Under the pieces are notes generated by a model. That model was not told the origin of the DNA and made no database searches. It saw nothing but the letters and a program-made list of their open reading frames with translations. 64,000 nt of DNA. Source: Streptomyces ardesiacus (GTDB lineage: Bacteria > Actinomycetota > Actinomycetes > Streptomycetales > Streptomycetaceae). Positions 10,233-18,060 of this stretch are shown in pieces; position 1 is the first letter of the stretch, and each line of letters starts with the position of its first letter. The stretch spans positions 558,001-622,000 of the forward strand of contig NZ_BEWC01000005.1 in the NCBI RefSeq assembly GCF_003112575.1, given 5' to 3'. Made by a program: the position numbers and the translations under genes.

Positions 10233-11126
10233 TCAGACGACGACGACCCGGCGCCCGCGCGTGTGACCGGCCTGGCTGTCGACGTGCGCGGCGGCGGCCT
10301 CGGCCAGTGGGTACGCCTTCTCGACCGGGATGTGGAGCTTCCCGCGCGAGATCAGGTCGACGGCCTCGGCGAGCGCCGCCGGCACGCTCCCGGCCACTCC
10401 GGAGAACCGGACGCCGTACTCGGGAGCCTTGAGATCGGCGATGCTGACGACCTTCTCCGGGCTCCCGGTCAGCTCGACCAACTCGCGGAGCACACCCGAA
10501 CCGGCCAGGTCGAGAGCGGCGTCGACAGCGCCGAGCCGCCGCACCCGCTCGACCCAGCCCTCGCCGTACGTCGTGGCGAGGGCGCCGAGGCCGCGCAGGT
10601 AGTCCTGGTTGGCCGCGCCGGCCGTACCGATCACCCCGATGCCGCGGTCGCGGGCGATCTGCAGCACCGCCGACCCGACTCCGCCCGACGCGCCGCTGAC
10701 CAGCAACGTCTGCCCCGGCCGTACACCGACCTCGCGCACGATGCGCAGCGCGGTCTCCACCACGGAGGGGTACCCGGCGGCCTCCTCGAAGGTCAGCCCC
10801 TCCGGCATCCGCGCCCAGGCCCCGAGCACGGCGAACTCGGCGTAGGTGTCGACGCCCTCCCCGAACACCCGGTCCCCGACCTCGACCCCGGTGACCCCCT
10901 CACCGACCTCGTCCACCACCCCGGCGGCGTCCAGCCCGACCCCGGAGGGCAGCACGACTGGGTGGGCCCCCAGCACCTGCCCCTCCCTGATCCGCCAGTC
11001 GACGGGATTCACCCCCGCCGCCCGTACGGCGACGCGTATGCGGCCGGGGCCCGCGTGGGGCTCCTCGGCCTCGACCAGTTGCAGAACTTCCGGACCGCCG
11101 AACTCGGCGAAGCTCACTTTCCTCAT
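10233..11126 (-). CDS. NADP-dependent quinone oxidoreductase-like MDR protein
   Basis: A 297-residue zinc-free medium-chain dehydrogenase/reductase of the quinone oxidoreductase type. A GroES-like N-terminal domain (about 1-125) contains AGVNPVDWRIREG. The Rossmann domain carries the nucleotide-binding motif SGASGGVGSAVLQIA (about 143-157). No catalytic-zinc Cys/His pattern is present. It probably reduces quinones or enones with NADPH. It is transcribed away from a TetR regulator 70 bp upstream, and the shared gap has two near-identical palindromic boxes, so it is a likely target of that regulator. Confidence 0.88.
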   Translation of the reverse strand: MRKVSFAEFGGPEVLQLVEAEEPHAGPGRIRVAVRAAGVNPVDWRIREGQVLGAHPVVLPSGVGLDAAGVVDEVGEGVTGVEVGDRVFGEGVDTYAEFAVLGAWARMPEGLTFEEAAGYPSVVETALRIVREVGVRPGQTLLVSGASGGVGSAVLQIARDRGIGVIGTAGAANQDYLRGLGALATTYGEGWVERVRRLGAVDAALDLAGSGVLRELVELTGSPEKVVSIADLKAPEYGVRFSGVAGSVPAALAEAVDLISRGKLHIPVEKAYPLAEAAAAHVDSQAGHTRGRRVVVV

Positions 11127-11142
11127 GCCGCCGAACGTAACA

Positions 11143-11169
11143 CTAACGGTTAGCTTTTCCTAACGGTTA
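11143..11169. promoter_or_regulatory. Candidate TetR operator: two TAACGGTTA boxes
   Basis: In the 70-bp gap between the divergent oxidoreductase and TetR genes, CTAACGGTTAG (palindromic around a central G) is followed by TAACGGTTA. The centres are 17 bp apart. Tandem palindromes between a TetR gene and its divergent target are the usual arrangement for autorepression and target repression. Confidence 0.6.
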
Positions 11170-11196
11170 CGGTTTCGTACCTGCTAGCCTGCGGAC

Positions 11197-11787
11197 ATGA
11201 CCGTGCAGCAGTCGGGCCGACGTGAGCGCAAGAAGGCCGCGACCCGCCAGAAGATCGCCGACACCGCGCTGCGGCTCTTCCTGGAACGCGGGTACGACGC
11301 GGTGGGCATCCGTGACGTGGCCGCCGAGGCCGACGTGGCCGTCACGACGCTCTTCTCCCACTTCGCCTCGAAGGAGGCCCTGGTCTTCGAGCAGGACGAG
11401 GACTTCGAGCGCCGCCTCACGCGGGCGGTCACCGACCGGGCCCCGCACGAGCCGCTCGTGCCGGCGCTGCGCCGCGAGATCCTGGCCCTGGTCCGGCACT
11501 GCACCGCGGACAGCGCTGCCCCGATCTGGCGCATGATCGACGCGTCCCCCGCCCTGCGGAAGTACGACGACTCGGTCCGCCTGCGCCACGCGGAAGCCCT
11601 GGCCGCCGCGATCGCCGCCGACCCCACCCTGACCCGGAGCGAAACCGCCGCCCGCACCCTGGCGCGGTTCGTGATCGACGCCTACTCGCTGTCCCGCGAG
11701 GCCCCCGACCCCGAGGCCGCCCTCGACGAGATCTTCCCGATGATCGAGGCGGCCTGGGCTGCGGCCCGCCCCCCTCACCTCACGTGA
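11197..11787 (+). CDS. TetR/AcrR-family transcriptional regulator
   Basis: A 196-residue repressor. The N-terminal TetR helix-turn-helix spans about residues 10-60 (ATRQKIADTALRLFLERGYD ... VAEADVAVTTLFSHFASKEA). The C-terminal ligand and dimer domain is divergent, so the ligand cannot be guessed. It is divergent from the MDR oxidoreductase, with paired TAACGGTTA boxes between them; it probably represses both genes and is released by an electrophile or quinone-like compound. That ligand class is inference from the neighbour only. Confidence 0.88.
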   Translation: MTVQQSGRRERKKAATRQKIADTALRLFLERGYDAVGIRDVAAEADVAVTTLFSHFASKEALVFEQDEDFERRLTRAVTDRAPHEPLVPALRREILALVRHCTADSAAPIWRMIDASPALRKYDDSVRLRHAEALAAAIAADPTLTRSETAARTLARFVIDAYSLSREAPDPEAALDEIFPMIEAAWAAARPPHLT

Positions 11788-11850
11788 GCCCCACGCGGCG
11801 GACGGGGCCGGTAGGCTGTACCCGCTCCGCCCCCGCCGGGACGGCGCAGG

Positions 11851-11935
11851 GGTGGGTTGCCCGAGCGGCCTAAGGGAACGGTCTTGAAAACCGTCGTGGC
11901 GCAAGTCACCGTGGGTTCAAATCCCACACCCACCG
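11851..11935 (+). tRNA. tRNA-Ser (anticodon UGA)
   Basis: An 85-nt class II tRNA. The acceptor GGTGGGT pairs with ACCCACC plus discriminator G. The anticodon stem ACGGT/ACCGT carries loop CTTGAAA, the long variable arm is CGTGGCGCAAGTCACC, and the T arm is GTGGG-TTCAAAT-CCCAC. CCA is not encoded. The 3' part from the anticodon loop onward is repeated exactly at 21552, so this gene is the integration target (attB/attL) of the downstream island and was left intact by it. Confidence 0.97.
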
Positions 11936-11961
11936 CGGTGTTTGACGGCCCCTGACCAGGC
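11884..11961 (+). repeat. attL: 78-bp direct repeat overlapping tRNA-Ser
   Basis: Runs from TTGAAAACCG in the anticodon loop, through the tRNA 3' end, into the tRNA's own terminator hairpin. It matches 21552-21629 base for base. After one mismatch (11962 A versus 21630 T), a further 19 bp also match. The crossover must lie inside this block. Confidence 0.93.
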
Positions 11962-12090
11962 ATTACGGTCGGGGGCCGTCGCCGTACGCGCTACCCGCCG
12001 AGCACCGCTGTTTCCCGCGATTTCCCGGCCGATCGGGCACGGAAGGGGCACGGCGGGGGCATGCCCTGAGGGGACCTGCCGCCTGGTCGC

Positions 12091-12849
12091 TTACGCGCGG
12101 CTGATCGGAATCTCGTACACGATCTCGCAGTGCGCCGCGGGCACCACGATGTCAGCTGTCTCGACCGGCCGTCCCTGGTCGCTGTAGTACGTCCGCCGGA
12201 TGTGCGTGACGAGAGCGGCCTTCTGGATGCCGAGTAGCGACGCCTCCTCGGCGGTCGCCTGCCTGGGCTCGGGCTGCTCTACGGCATGGCTCACGGTGAT
12301 ACCGATGGCGGCCATCCGATTCACGACGCCTGCCCCGGCGTGCGGCCCTCCCTCGGGAAGGACGACGAGGGTGCCGGCGGTGAGGTCGTATGGCTCCCAA
12401 CTGGTCGACAGCTGTACGGGCCTGCCGTCGGCCAGGAACTCGTACGCGGTCCGGACGCACAGCTCGCCCTCGGCGATGCCGAGTCGGGCGGCGATTTTCG
12501 TCGGGGCCGGCACCTTGGCGTCGGTCCTGCTTTCCCAGTCGCCCTGCCTGCCGACGGCCTTCATGTCCGCCCGGAACGGAGACCCTTCGGGCTGCTCGCG
12601 CGCCGACGACCGCACGACGCGTACGCGTTGCCGGGGCTCGGCGACGTAGGTGCCCGAACCGGCCCGGCCCTCCAGCACGCCTTGCGAGATCAGCAGCTCT
12701 TGGGCCCTGCGGACGACGTTCTCGCCTACGCCGCACTCCTGGCCGATCTGCGCGCGGGAGGGCAGCCGGTCCCCCGGTTCCCACATGTGCTCCGCGATCC
12801 GCTGCCGTAGCTCGTCGGCGATGCGGAGATAGGGCGGCTGCTCAGGCAT
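12091..12849 (-). CDS. GntR-family regulator with UTRA domain (integrative-element type)
   Basis: A 252-residue repressor. The winged-helix GntR domain spans about residues 5-72 (YLRIADELRQRIAEHMWEPG ... GRAGSGTYVAE) and the UTRA effector domain about 95-250. Regulators like this control transfer and replication genes of pSAM2-like elements (KorSA/Pra type). It lies just inside attL and is transcribed toward it, divergent from the small-gene operon. The 79-bp gap contains two CTAGT-ACTAG palindromes that it probably binds. A broken, similar gene lies beyond attR (21700-21960). Confidence 0.88.
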   Translation of the reverse strand: MPEQPPYLRIADELRQRIAEHMWEPGDRLPSRAQIGQECGVGENVVRRAQELLISQGVLEGRAGSGTYVAEPRQRVRVVRSSAREQPEGSPFRADMKAVGRQGDWESRTDAKVPAPTKIAARLGIAEGELCVRTAYEFLADGRPVQLSTSWEPYDLTAGTLVVLPEGGPHAGAGVVNRMAAIGITVSHAVEQPEPRQATAEEASLLGIQKAALVTHIRRTYYSDQGRPVETADIVVPAAHCEIVYEIPISRA

Positions 12850-12858
12850 ATGGAAAAT

Positions 12859-12889
12859 CTAGTCCACTAGCTCTAATCTAGTTAACTAG
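12859..12889. promoter_or_regulatory. Twin palindromic operator (CTAGTCCACTAG / CTAGTTAACTAG)
   Basis: Two 12-bp palindromes, the second perfect, sit 19 bp centre to centre in the gap between the divergent GntR gene and the operon starting at 12929. They share CTAGT..ACTAG half-sites and an AAT sequence just before each (AATCTAGT). They are A/T-rich in an otherwise G/C-rich area and should overlap both promoters. The best candidate binder is the adjacent GntR protein. Confidence 0.72.
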
Positions 12890-12928
12890 CTTCACTCAAA
12901 GTGATCGCCGAGTGACGGAGGCTTCCCT

Positions 12929-13207
12929 GTGCCCGCTTCGCGAGTGAGCGCGGAGGCCATCGCCGCCCGGTTATCGGCGGTCGGGCTCATCACGCGTGTG
13001 GAAGAGCGCGACCGGTGCACGTCGGTCGAGGCGGAGGTGCCGGAATCGCTCTCCGCCGAGTCATGGCGGGAGGTCCTGGAAGTGCTGGCGGAGGCCGATC
13101 GATTCGGGCTTCACGCCACCAGCTTGAACGGCCGCACCCTTTGGGCGGTCGTACGCAAAGCGGCCCCCACGACGGGCGATGTCGGGGGACCGAGCCATCA
13201 GCGATAG
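12929..13207 (+). CDS. Small conserved integrative-element protein, unknown function
   Basis: A 92-residue acidic protein (VSAEAIAARLSAVGLITRVE ...) of a type I associate with Streptomyces integrative elements; no function is known to me. GTG start with ACGGAGG 7 nt upstream. It opens the operon behind the twin CTAG operator. The predicted fold is alpha/beta with no metal or nucleotide motif. It is followed after 12 bp by the next gene with its own TAGGAG site. Confidence 0.75.
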   Translation: MPASRVSAEAIAARLSAVGLITRVEERDRCTSVEAEVPESLSAESWREVLEVLAEADRFGLHATSLNGRTLWAVVRKAAPTTGDVGGPSHQR

Positions 13208-13219
13208 GAGCTGAGCAGC

Positions 13220-13531
13220 GTGCTCAACCGTATCCGCCGTGCCGTCTCGCTCGCCAGAGCGCGGCACTGCCCCAAGGGCAGGCACCGCCGAGCCTTAACA
13301 CCGTCCCGAACGGCTGTGACGACGCCTCCCGCGCTCGCCGTAGAACCGCCGGCCGCCCCGGACTGGATGCCGGACACCGCTGACCGCCTTCACCTGCTCC
13401 TGGGCGAGGACAACGCGCTCGTCCGTCCGTACGTGCTGGCCTGGGAGCGACAACGTGCACGCCAGCGCTCGGTGATCGTGGCGCCGCGACTGTCGGCCGA
13501 GGCGTTCTCGGTCCTGGCAGGTGTTCGCTGA
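13220..13531 (+). CDS. Small basic integrative-element protein, unknown function
   Basis: A 103-residue protein with a strongly basic N terminus (about residues 4-30, many Arg and Lys) and a Pro/Ala linker, followed by a helical part (DTADRLHLLLGEDNALVRPY). I recognise no domain; the basic head suggests nucleic-acid contact, which is inference. GTG start with TAGGAG 9 nt upstream. Its TGA overlaps the next ATG (TGATG), implying translational coupling. Confidence 0.72.
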   Translation: MLNRIRRAVSLARARHCPKGRHRRALTPSRTAVTTPPALAVEPPAAPDWMPDTADRLHLLLGEDNALVRPYVLAWERQRARQRSVIVAPRLSAEAFSVLAGVR

Positions 13532-13734
13532 TGCCTCCTCGTCAACGCATCCACGTTTCGGAAACCGCGGCTGCTGCCTACCGGTCGACCGCATGCCGGG
13601 TCGGCACTCACGCAGCCTGCGCGGAAGCATCGCCATCTCCTACGCCGGTCGACCTGCCGGTGATCTACGAGACGTGCGCCTGCCCGTGCCACCCCGCGCC
13701 GGACCACTCCACGCGACCGGCGGTGAAGCGGTGA
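13531..13734 (+). CDS. Cys-rich 67-residue integrative-element protein
   Basis: A tiny protein with four Cys and several His (CRVGTHAACAEAS ... YETCACPCHPAPDH). The C-x-C-x-C-H cluster could bind a metal ion or serve a regulatory role; no family function is known to me. It starts in the TGATG overlap with the previous gene. Its stop is inside the next gene's GTGA start, so the whole set is translated as a coupled string. Confidence 0.7.
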   Translation: MPPRQRIHVSETAAAAYRSTACRVGTHAACAEASPSPTPVDLPVIYETCACPCHPAPDHSTRPAVKR

Positions 13735-13955
13735 GGAACTGGGCCCCTGGGGGTGCGTTGGTATCCAACGTCGAGGTCACGGCGGCCACCGTTCTGCGGG
13801 GCGACATCATCCAAGTCGGTGGGCGGGCATGCCGGGTGAGCGACCTCTTCCAGCTGCCCCAGGGCGCGAAGCAACTCCTGTTCGAGTCGGGAGAGCTGCT
13901 GACCATAAACGGGCGGACCCGGCTCGTTGCCGTGCGGATGACGAGAAGGCGGTGA
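13731..13955 (+). CDS. 74-residue beta-rich protein, unknown function
   Basis: Starts at the GTG that overlaps the previous stop (GTGA) and ends in a GTGA overlap with the GntR gene. The sequence (MRNWAPGGALVSNVEVTAAT ... LLTINGRTRLVAVRMTRRR) looks like a small beta-barrel with a basic tail, and RGDIIQVGGRACRVSDL is reminiscent of Hint- or SH3-like folds. I recognise no named family. The coupling on both sides supports it as a real gene. Confidence 0.7.
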   Translation: MRNWAPGGALVSNVEVTAATVLRGDIIQVGGRACRVSDLFQLPQGAKQLLFESGELLTINGRTRLVAVRMTRRR

Positions 13956-14695
13956 CGCAGTCCATGACGTCTCGCCGCCTCGTCGTCGCCGACGACCTGA
14001 GACGCCAGATCACGACCGGCCGCCTCGGGCCTGGTGATCGCCTCCCGTCTGAGTCCGCCCTAGCGGACCGGTACAAGGTCAGCACGGCGACACTGCGAAG
14101 TGCTCTCGCCCTTCTCCAGGGAGAAGGCCTCGTCGAGAAGATCCACGGCAAGGGCAACTTCGTACGCCGCCCTCTGCGCAAGATCACGTACGTCGGTGGG
14201 TGGGGCACGATGGATCCTCGGACTGCCGCAGACGTGGACCTGCGCGCGACAGTCCGCACCACGGCACTGCCCGCCCGGGGGCACCTGACAGCGCTGCTGA
14301 AGGTGGACGACGGAAGCCCACTGACCGAATTCCTCCGACTCAGCTACGAGGGAGAGTCTCCACACAGCCTGGCCCGTGTCTACGTACCGCGAGACCTGAC
14401 ACCGACCACGGCGCTCAGCAACCGGTCCTCAAGTGTGTGGGCGGAAGGCAGTTTCTCTGCGCCGGACCCGCCACCGGCCGAGGTGCACGAGACGGTGTCC
14501 GCCCGTCTCCCAACGCCGGATGAGGCGTCGACCCTGCGGATCAACACAGCCTTGGCCGTCCTCGCGATCACCCGCGTTGCAGCAGACAACACCGGGCGAG
14601 TCATTGAGGCGGCACTACTGGTGTTCCCTGGGGATCGTGTCGACGCCGTCTTCAGCACCCACCACGTGATCGAAGAAAGGCAGGCGCACAGATGA
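13952..14695 (+). CDS. Second GntR/UTRA-family regulator of the island
   Basis: A 247-residue protein. The winged helix is at about residues 9-75 (VVADDLRRQITTGRLGPGDR ... IHGKGNFVRRP) and the UTRA domain at about 95-240. It starts at a GTG overlapping the previous stop by four bases; an ATG four codons later is an alternative. Unlike the first GntR, it is expressed within the operon it may help regulate. It may bind the same CTAG boxes or a different site. The two island regulators differ clearly in sequence. Confidence 0.85.
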   Translation: MTQSMTSRRLVVADDLRRQITTGRLGPGDRLPSESALADRYKVSTATLRSALALLQGEGLVEKIHGKGNFVRRPLRKITYVGGWGTMDPRTAADVDLRATVRTTALPARGHLTALLKVDDGSPLTEFLRLSYEGESPHSLARVYVPRDLTPTTALSNRSSSVWAEGSFSAPDPPPAEVHETVSARLPTPDEASTLRINTALAVLAITRVAADNTGRVIEAALLVFPGDRVDAVFSTHHVIEERQAHR

Positions 14696-14991
14696 CGCCG
14701 CAGAATGAACTACGACTCCTCCCGTGGTCGGGCCCGGACGGCAAGCCCTGCTACCTGAGCACCGATGACAGCGGCGGTTACATGTCCCGCTTGGCGGACA
14801 ACATCGAATCGGTACAGCTTGGGATGGCAACCGATCTTCTGGAGCGGGCCCCGGGAGTCCTCGGCGACCAGCACGCCGGCCGCGATGACCTGCGGCTCAT
14901 GCTGACCGAAGTGACCCGAGCCCTACGAGACGTGGTCCGCGTGGCAATCAGCCGCGGTCATCTCCTGGCGGTGAGCGAACTCCAGCCCTAA
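14692..14991 (+). CDS. 99-residue GntR-associated protein, unknown function
   Basis: Overlaps the GntR stop (ATGA) and ends the operon. The N-terminal part (LPWSGPDGKPCYLSTDDSGG) is followed by two long helices (DDLRLMLTEVTRALRDVVRV). I believe similar proteins sit beside GntR genes in other streptomycete elements, without a known role. A helical C terminus of this size could be a dimeriser or a regulator partner; that is a guess. A strong hairpin lies 100 bp downstream. Confidence 0.72.
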   Translation: MTPQNELRLLPWSGPDGKPCYLSTDDSGGYMSRLADNIESVQLGMATDLLERAPGVLGDQHAGRDDLRLMLTEVTRALRDVVRVAISRGHLLAVSELQP

Positions 14992-15090
14992 AGGGCACGG
15001 TCAAGGCGGCGTCCCTGGGGTGGCCCTCCTGTCAGCGCTCAGAAGCCCGTCTACTGATCACCGGCTCCGCTGACCAGCGGGACTGAAGGA

Positions 15091-15125
15091 GCCCACGGCA
15101 TCTGAACAGTTCAGATGCCGTGGGC
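15091..15125 (+). terminator. Strong terminator of the island operon
   Basis: A perfect 16-bp stem (GCCCACGGCATCTGAA and complement) with a 3-nt loop (CAG), followed by TTCTGTCGTT. It isolates the GntR operon from the downstream PARIS-like pair. Confidence 0.85.
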
Positions 15126-15776
15126 TTCTGTCGTTGCCGGTCAGTGTCGGGGTGACCGTGGACGGCCGGGACGGCCCAGGATCCGCCCTCGGCTTCCATC
15201 AGCTAAAAGGACGCGACCTCTTCGTCCCGAAGCAACTTCGGGACGGGTGCTTTCTTGGGAGGATGTGCCCTTGACCTGCGTTGATGGTCCGCAGACGTCC
15301 GAGCTCGTCCGCCGTTGTTCGTCGGCATTGTCACGCAGTAGACACTCACCCGGTGCGCGGGATCAGCGCATGTCAACTCAGTTCTCCGGGCTTAGGCATG
15401 GCCGTACCAGTGTCGCAGATCCATTTGTGTGACCTGGGCGCTCAGCCATGTGCGGTGGTCGTCATTGGTCGTCGCAGGCCCTCCGCAGACGGCCCAGAGA
15501 CGGCCCAAGCCAACGGAGTCTGTGGCGACGTCACCGCAGGTGGAGGGCTCCGCCCTCCCTGGGCAAGACATGGTGAGAGCCGCAGGAGGGCCCGTGGCGT
15601 TCAGGGGCAAACCCAGCTGTACGGGGTCCCTTCACCGAGCCCTAGCGATCGGACCGGACGCGCGCCTGATGGCCGACCAGTCAATGAGGACAGGATCTTA
15701 AGTGAAACCACGTCACGCATGTGGACGTGTGGGATAGCATCCATGCAACTGACACGGGCTGGGATGGGGAACCGCA
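15126..15776. other. 651-bp region without a convincing gene
   Basis: It holds a second hairpin (10-bp stem CGTCCCGAAG, loop CAA, 15223-15245, followed by GGTGCTTTCTTG). No frame combines codon bias with a ribosome site. A 72-codon minus-strand frame ending at 15392 (CGGPATTNDDHRTWLSAQVT) could be the scrap of a lost gene. The last 80 bp are A/T-richer and must hold the promoter of the next gene; TTAAGTGAAA and GGATAGCAT are possible elements. Probably junk at the seam between the AICE-type operon and the inserted defence module. Confidence 0.5.
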
Positions 15777-17138
15777 GTGCGTTCGATTTCTGGAGTCAAG
15801 ATCACTGGCTTGTTCGGCTACGTTGACCATGACGTCGAATTCACCAAGGGATCTCCCATCACCATCATTTCGGGGCCCAACGGTATCGGCAAGACCCATT
15901 TCTTGAGGCTTCTTCATGCACTCATCTCCCTCGACCTCGAAACTCTCGCATCTGTAGAATTCAAAGAGATCGAGGTTCGCTTCTCTGATAAGTTTGCACT
16001 AAAAATTTCGCCGCACTTTGAAAGCGGTGAACTGGCAGGGTTTCACCTTTACGTCAAGCGGCCGCTGGCGCGGAAGTTTCAGGCAATCATACTTCCGTAT
16101 TCCGGCCGCATGGAGGGATCTGAGGGCCCAGATTGGGCCGTTAAACTGCCTGACGGCAGCTGGTTTGACACACGCCTAGACCGCCTAATGTCTCGCGAGA
16201 CAGCACGGCGATGGGGACTCCGGATTAATACATCCCCCCTCTCCTTCGTTCAAAATAATGCGTCGATGATTGAGGTCTATCAGGATGCAAGATCAATCCT
16301 CGTAGACACCCAACGCCTTGATGCCGTCCCAATCTATGCAGGCAAAGGACATCGTCCGGCAACCAGCGGTCCGGGCGCTACCGTACGACGAATTCGACTG
16401 TATATCGACCAAGTCGCTGCCCATCTAGAGGAAGCGCGTCGCCGTTCCCTAAATGAGTCTCTAGACGCCGATCAATCGTTCGCCGCTCGTGTCTTGCAGA
16501 AAGCCCGGACGACAATTAATGAGAAGGATCTGAAGGATAGGTACCAGAGGATCGCAGACCAGCATGCCGAGTTGCATGCAAGTGGGCTGAGCGTCCGCCC
16601 CGTCGATGTCCGCTTCCCTGAGGAGAAGACCACACCTACTGAGCGGCGAATCCTCAACGTCTTCTTGGACGACTGGGAGCGCAAACTTCAACCTCTCCTC
16701 CCGATCCACGAAAAACTGAAATCTCTGCGCCGAATTGTTGAAACCAAGTTCATCGGCAAAGAGATGTTCCTGAGCCCGAAAGGCCAGATCAGGTTCCGCT
16801 CTAAGATCAATGGTCGGCCCGTCGCAGTTCATGCGCTCTCCTCGGGTGAGCAGCACCTCCTCGCTGTTTTCAGTATGTTGCTCTTCTCTGCACGCGGCGG
16901 GTCCCTCGTTCTGATCGACGAGCCCGAAATTTCGATGCACGCGGCATGGAAGCACTCATTCTTGGATGACATTAGCGAAGTCGCCAGATTGTCGGAACTG
17001 CAAATTGTTCTCGCCACTCATTCGAGTGCAATTATCAATGGCAATTGGGATATCGTTCGGGAGATTGAAGCTCCTAGAATCCCAGATACGGATCTAGCCG
17101 AGATGGATACAGACGAGGACCTGGATAGCGAGGTTTAG
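15777..17138 (+). CDS. AriA-like ABC/AAA_15-type ATPase of a PARIS-like defence system
   Basis: A 453-residue SMC/RecN-like ATPase. The Walker A motif is GPNGIGKT (33-40), the ABC signature LSSGEQ (354-359), Walker B LVLIDEPE (377-384) and the H-loop ATHSS with H415. The central part (about 100-330) is charged and helical, as in AAA_15/AAA_21 proteins of OLD, Gabija and PARIS. The acidic tail ends DTDEDLDSEV. GTG start with GGGGA upstream. Only 1 bp separates it from the DUF4435/TOPRIM gene, the order found in PARIS (AriA then AriB). In PARIS, AriA senses phage anti-restriction proteins and releases AriB; the trigger here is unknown. Its G+C is much lower than that of core genes. Confidence 0.85.
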   Translation: MRSISGVKITGLFGYVDHDVEFTKGSPITIISGPNGIGKTHFLRLLHALISLDLETLASVEFKEIEVRFSDKFALKISPHFESGELAGFHLYVKRPLARKFQAIILPYSGRMEGSEGPDWAVKLPDGSWFDTRLDRLMSRETARRWGLRINTSPLSFVQNNASMIEVYQDARSILVDTQRLDAVPIYAGKGHRPATSGPGATVRRIRLYIDQVAAHLEEARRRSLNESLDADQSFAARVLQKARTTINEKDLKDRYQRIADQHAELHASGLSVRPVDVRFPEEKTTPTERRILNVFLDDWERKLQPLLPIHEKLKSLRRIVETKFIGKEMFLSPKGQIRFRSKINGRPVAVHALSSGEQHLLAVFSMLLFSARGGSLVLIDEPEISMHAAWKHSFLDDISEVARLSELQIVLATHSSAIINGNWDIVREIEAPRIPDTDLAEMDTDEDLDSEV

Positions 17139-17139
17139 C

Positions 17140-18015
17140 GTGGCAGCTTCTCCGTCGCTCAGGGACTTCGATCGACTAGCAGATAGAATCCGTCTACACC
17201 GGCAGCGCGACCAGCGCCCATTGCTGATCGTAGAAGGGCCGAGCGATACTCGAATCCTCCAAAGGGCGTTCCAAGACTGTGATATAGCCTATTTCCCGGC
17301 TACCACCCGCAGCTTGGCCCTAGAAGCGGCTGAAAAGCTAGAGGAGTGGGCCCAGGGCAAATTTGCATGTGTCGTGGATCGCGACTTTGATGATGAGGTC
17401 GCAATGGCTGAACAGAGACTACGCTCGATACACCCATATGAAAACGCCGACATGGAGGCGATGCTCGCCGTATCCAAGGCGGGAGTTGATCTCCTCCTCG
17501 AAATCGGCAGTTGCGACAAGATGGACAAGCTTGGTGGGGTGCAGAAGGTTACCCTTCAGCTCATGGCCATCTTGGAGCCGATAACACGTTTGCGTCGAGC
17601 TAACGCCGAGAATAGGTGGGGTTTGGCGTTCGACAAGGTCGACCTGTCTAGCAAAATCGACAGGAAGACGATGACGCTGAAGATCCGCCCTTATTGCAAC
17701 GCCCTGCATGAGAAGTCGAGTGATAGTCCTGATGTGCCGACACTGCAGGAACTCGTAGACCACGCCCTGGGCGTGCGTCCCTTGACATGCGAGCCAGTAT
17801 GCCCGAGGGGATCAAAACCCTACTTTCGAGGGCGAGACTTCCTACTGATCCTCGGAGTTGCCCTGTGCGGCTACTGCGGAACCAAACGCGCTCAAAGCGT
17901 CACGCAAGAGAATTTGGAAAGCGCTCTTCGCCTGGCTGGCGCGCATGAGATCCGAATCAGCCAATGGGGAAGGGAGTTGCTTCAGCTGATAGGCGCGACC
18001 TCACCTGGCACCTAG
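17140..18015 (+). CDS. AriB-like DUF4435/TOPRIM effector of a PARIS-like defence system
   Basis: A 291-residue protein with the TOPRIM-like pattern of DUF4435. It shows E32 in LLIVEGPSD, the acidic cluster D80-x-D82-x-D84 in VVDRDFDDE, and the family's second acidic site at E106 in ENADMEAML. The C-terminal GRDFLLILGVAL matches the conserved DUF4435 end. In E. coli PARIS, AriB is a nuclease toxin held inactive by AriA and released on phage cues to cleave host tRNA. GTG start directly after the AriA-like stop, so coupled expression is expected. A hairpin follows 24 bp after the stop. PARIS is the closest match I know; an OLD-like variant is the alternative. Confidence 0.82.
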   Translation: MAASPSLRDFDRLADRIRLHRQRDQRPLLIVEGPSDTRILQRAFQDCDIAYFPATTRSLALEAAEKLEEWAQGKFACVVDRDFDDEVAMAEQRLRSIHPYENADMEAMLAVSKAGVDLLLEIGSCDKMDKLGGVQKVTLQLMAILEPITRLRRANAENRWGLAFDKVDLSSKIDRKTMTLKIRPYCNALHEKSSDSPDVPTLQELVDHALGVRPLTCEPVCPRGSKPYFRGRDFLLILGVALCGYCGTKRAQSVTQENLESALRLAGAHEIRISQWGRELLQLIGATSPGT

Positions 18016-18038
18016 ACCCACGCAAGATCACTAAGCCA

Positions 18039-18060
18039 GACCCGGACATTCTGTCCGGTC
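18039..18060 (+). terminator. Intrinsic terminator of the PARIS-like operon
   Basis: An imperfect stem (GACCCGGACA with TGTCCGGTC, one bulged C) and a short loop, followed by TCTTT. A partly T-rich tail is uncommon in Streptomyces and fits the foreign base composition of the module. Confidence 0.6.

Noticed and set aside
12091..14991. Conjugation or replication genes of an intact AICE
   Set aside because: I looked for RepSA/prim-pol replication proteins and FtsK/TraSA-like translocases between the att repeats and found none. Only regulators and small proteins remain.
15281..15826. A 181-codon plus-strand frame running into the AriA-like start
   Set aside because: No ribosome site and poor codon bias. 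It overlaps the ATPase start out of frame.
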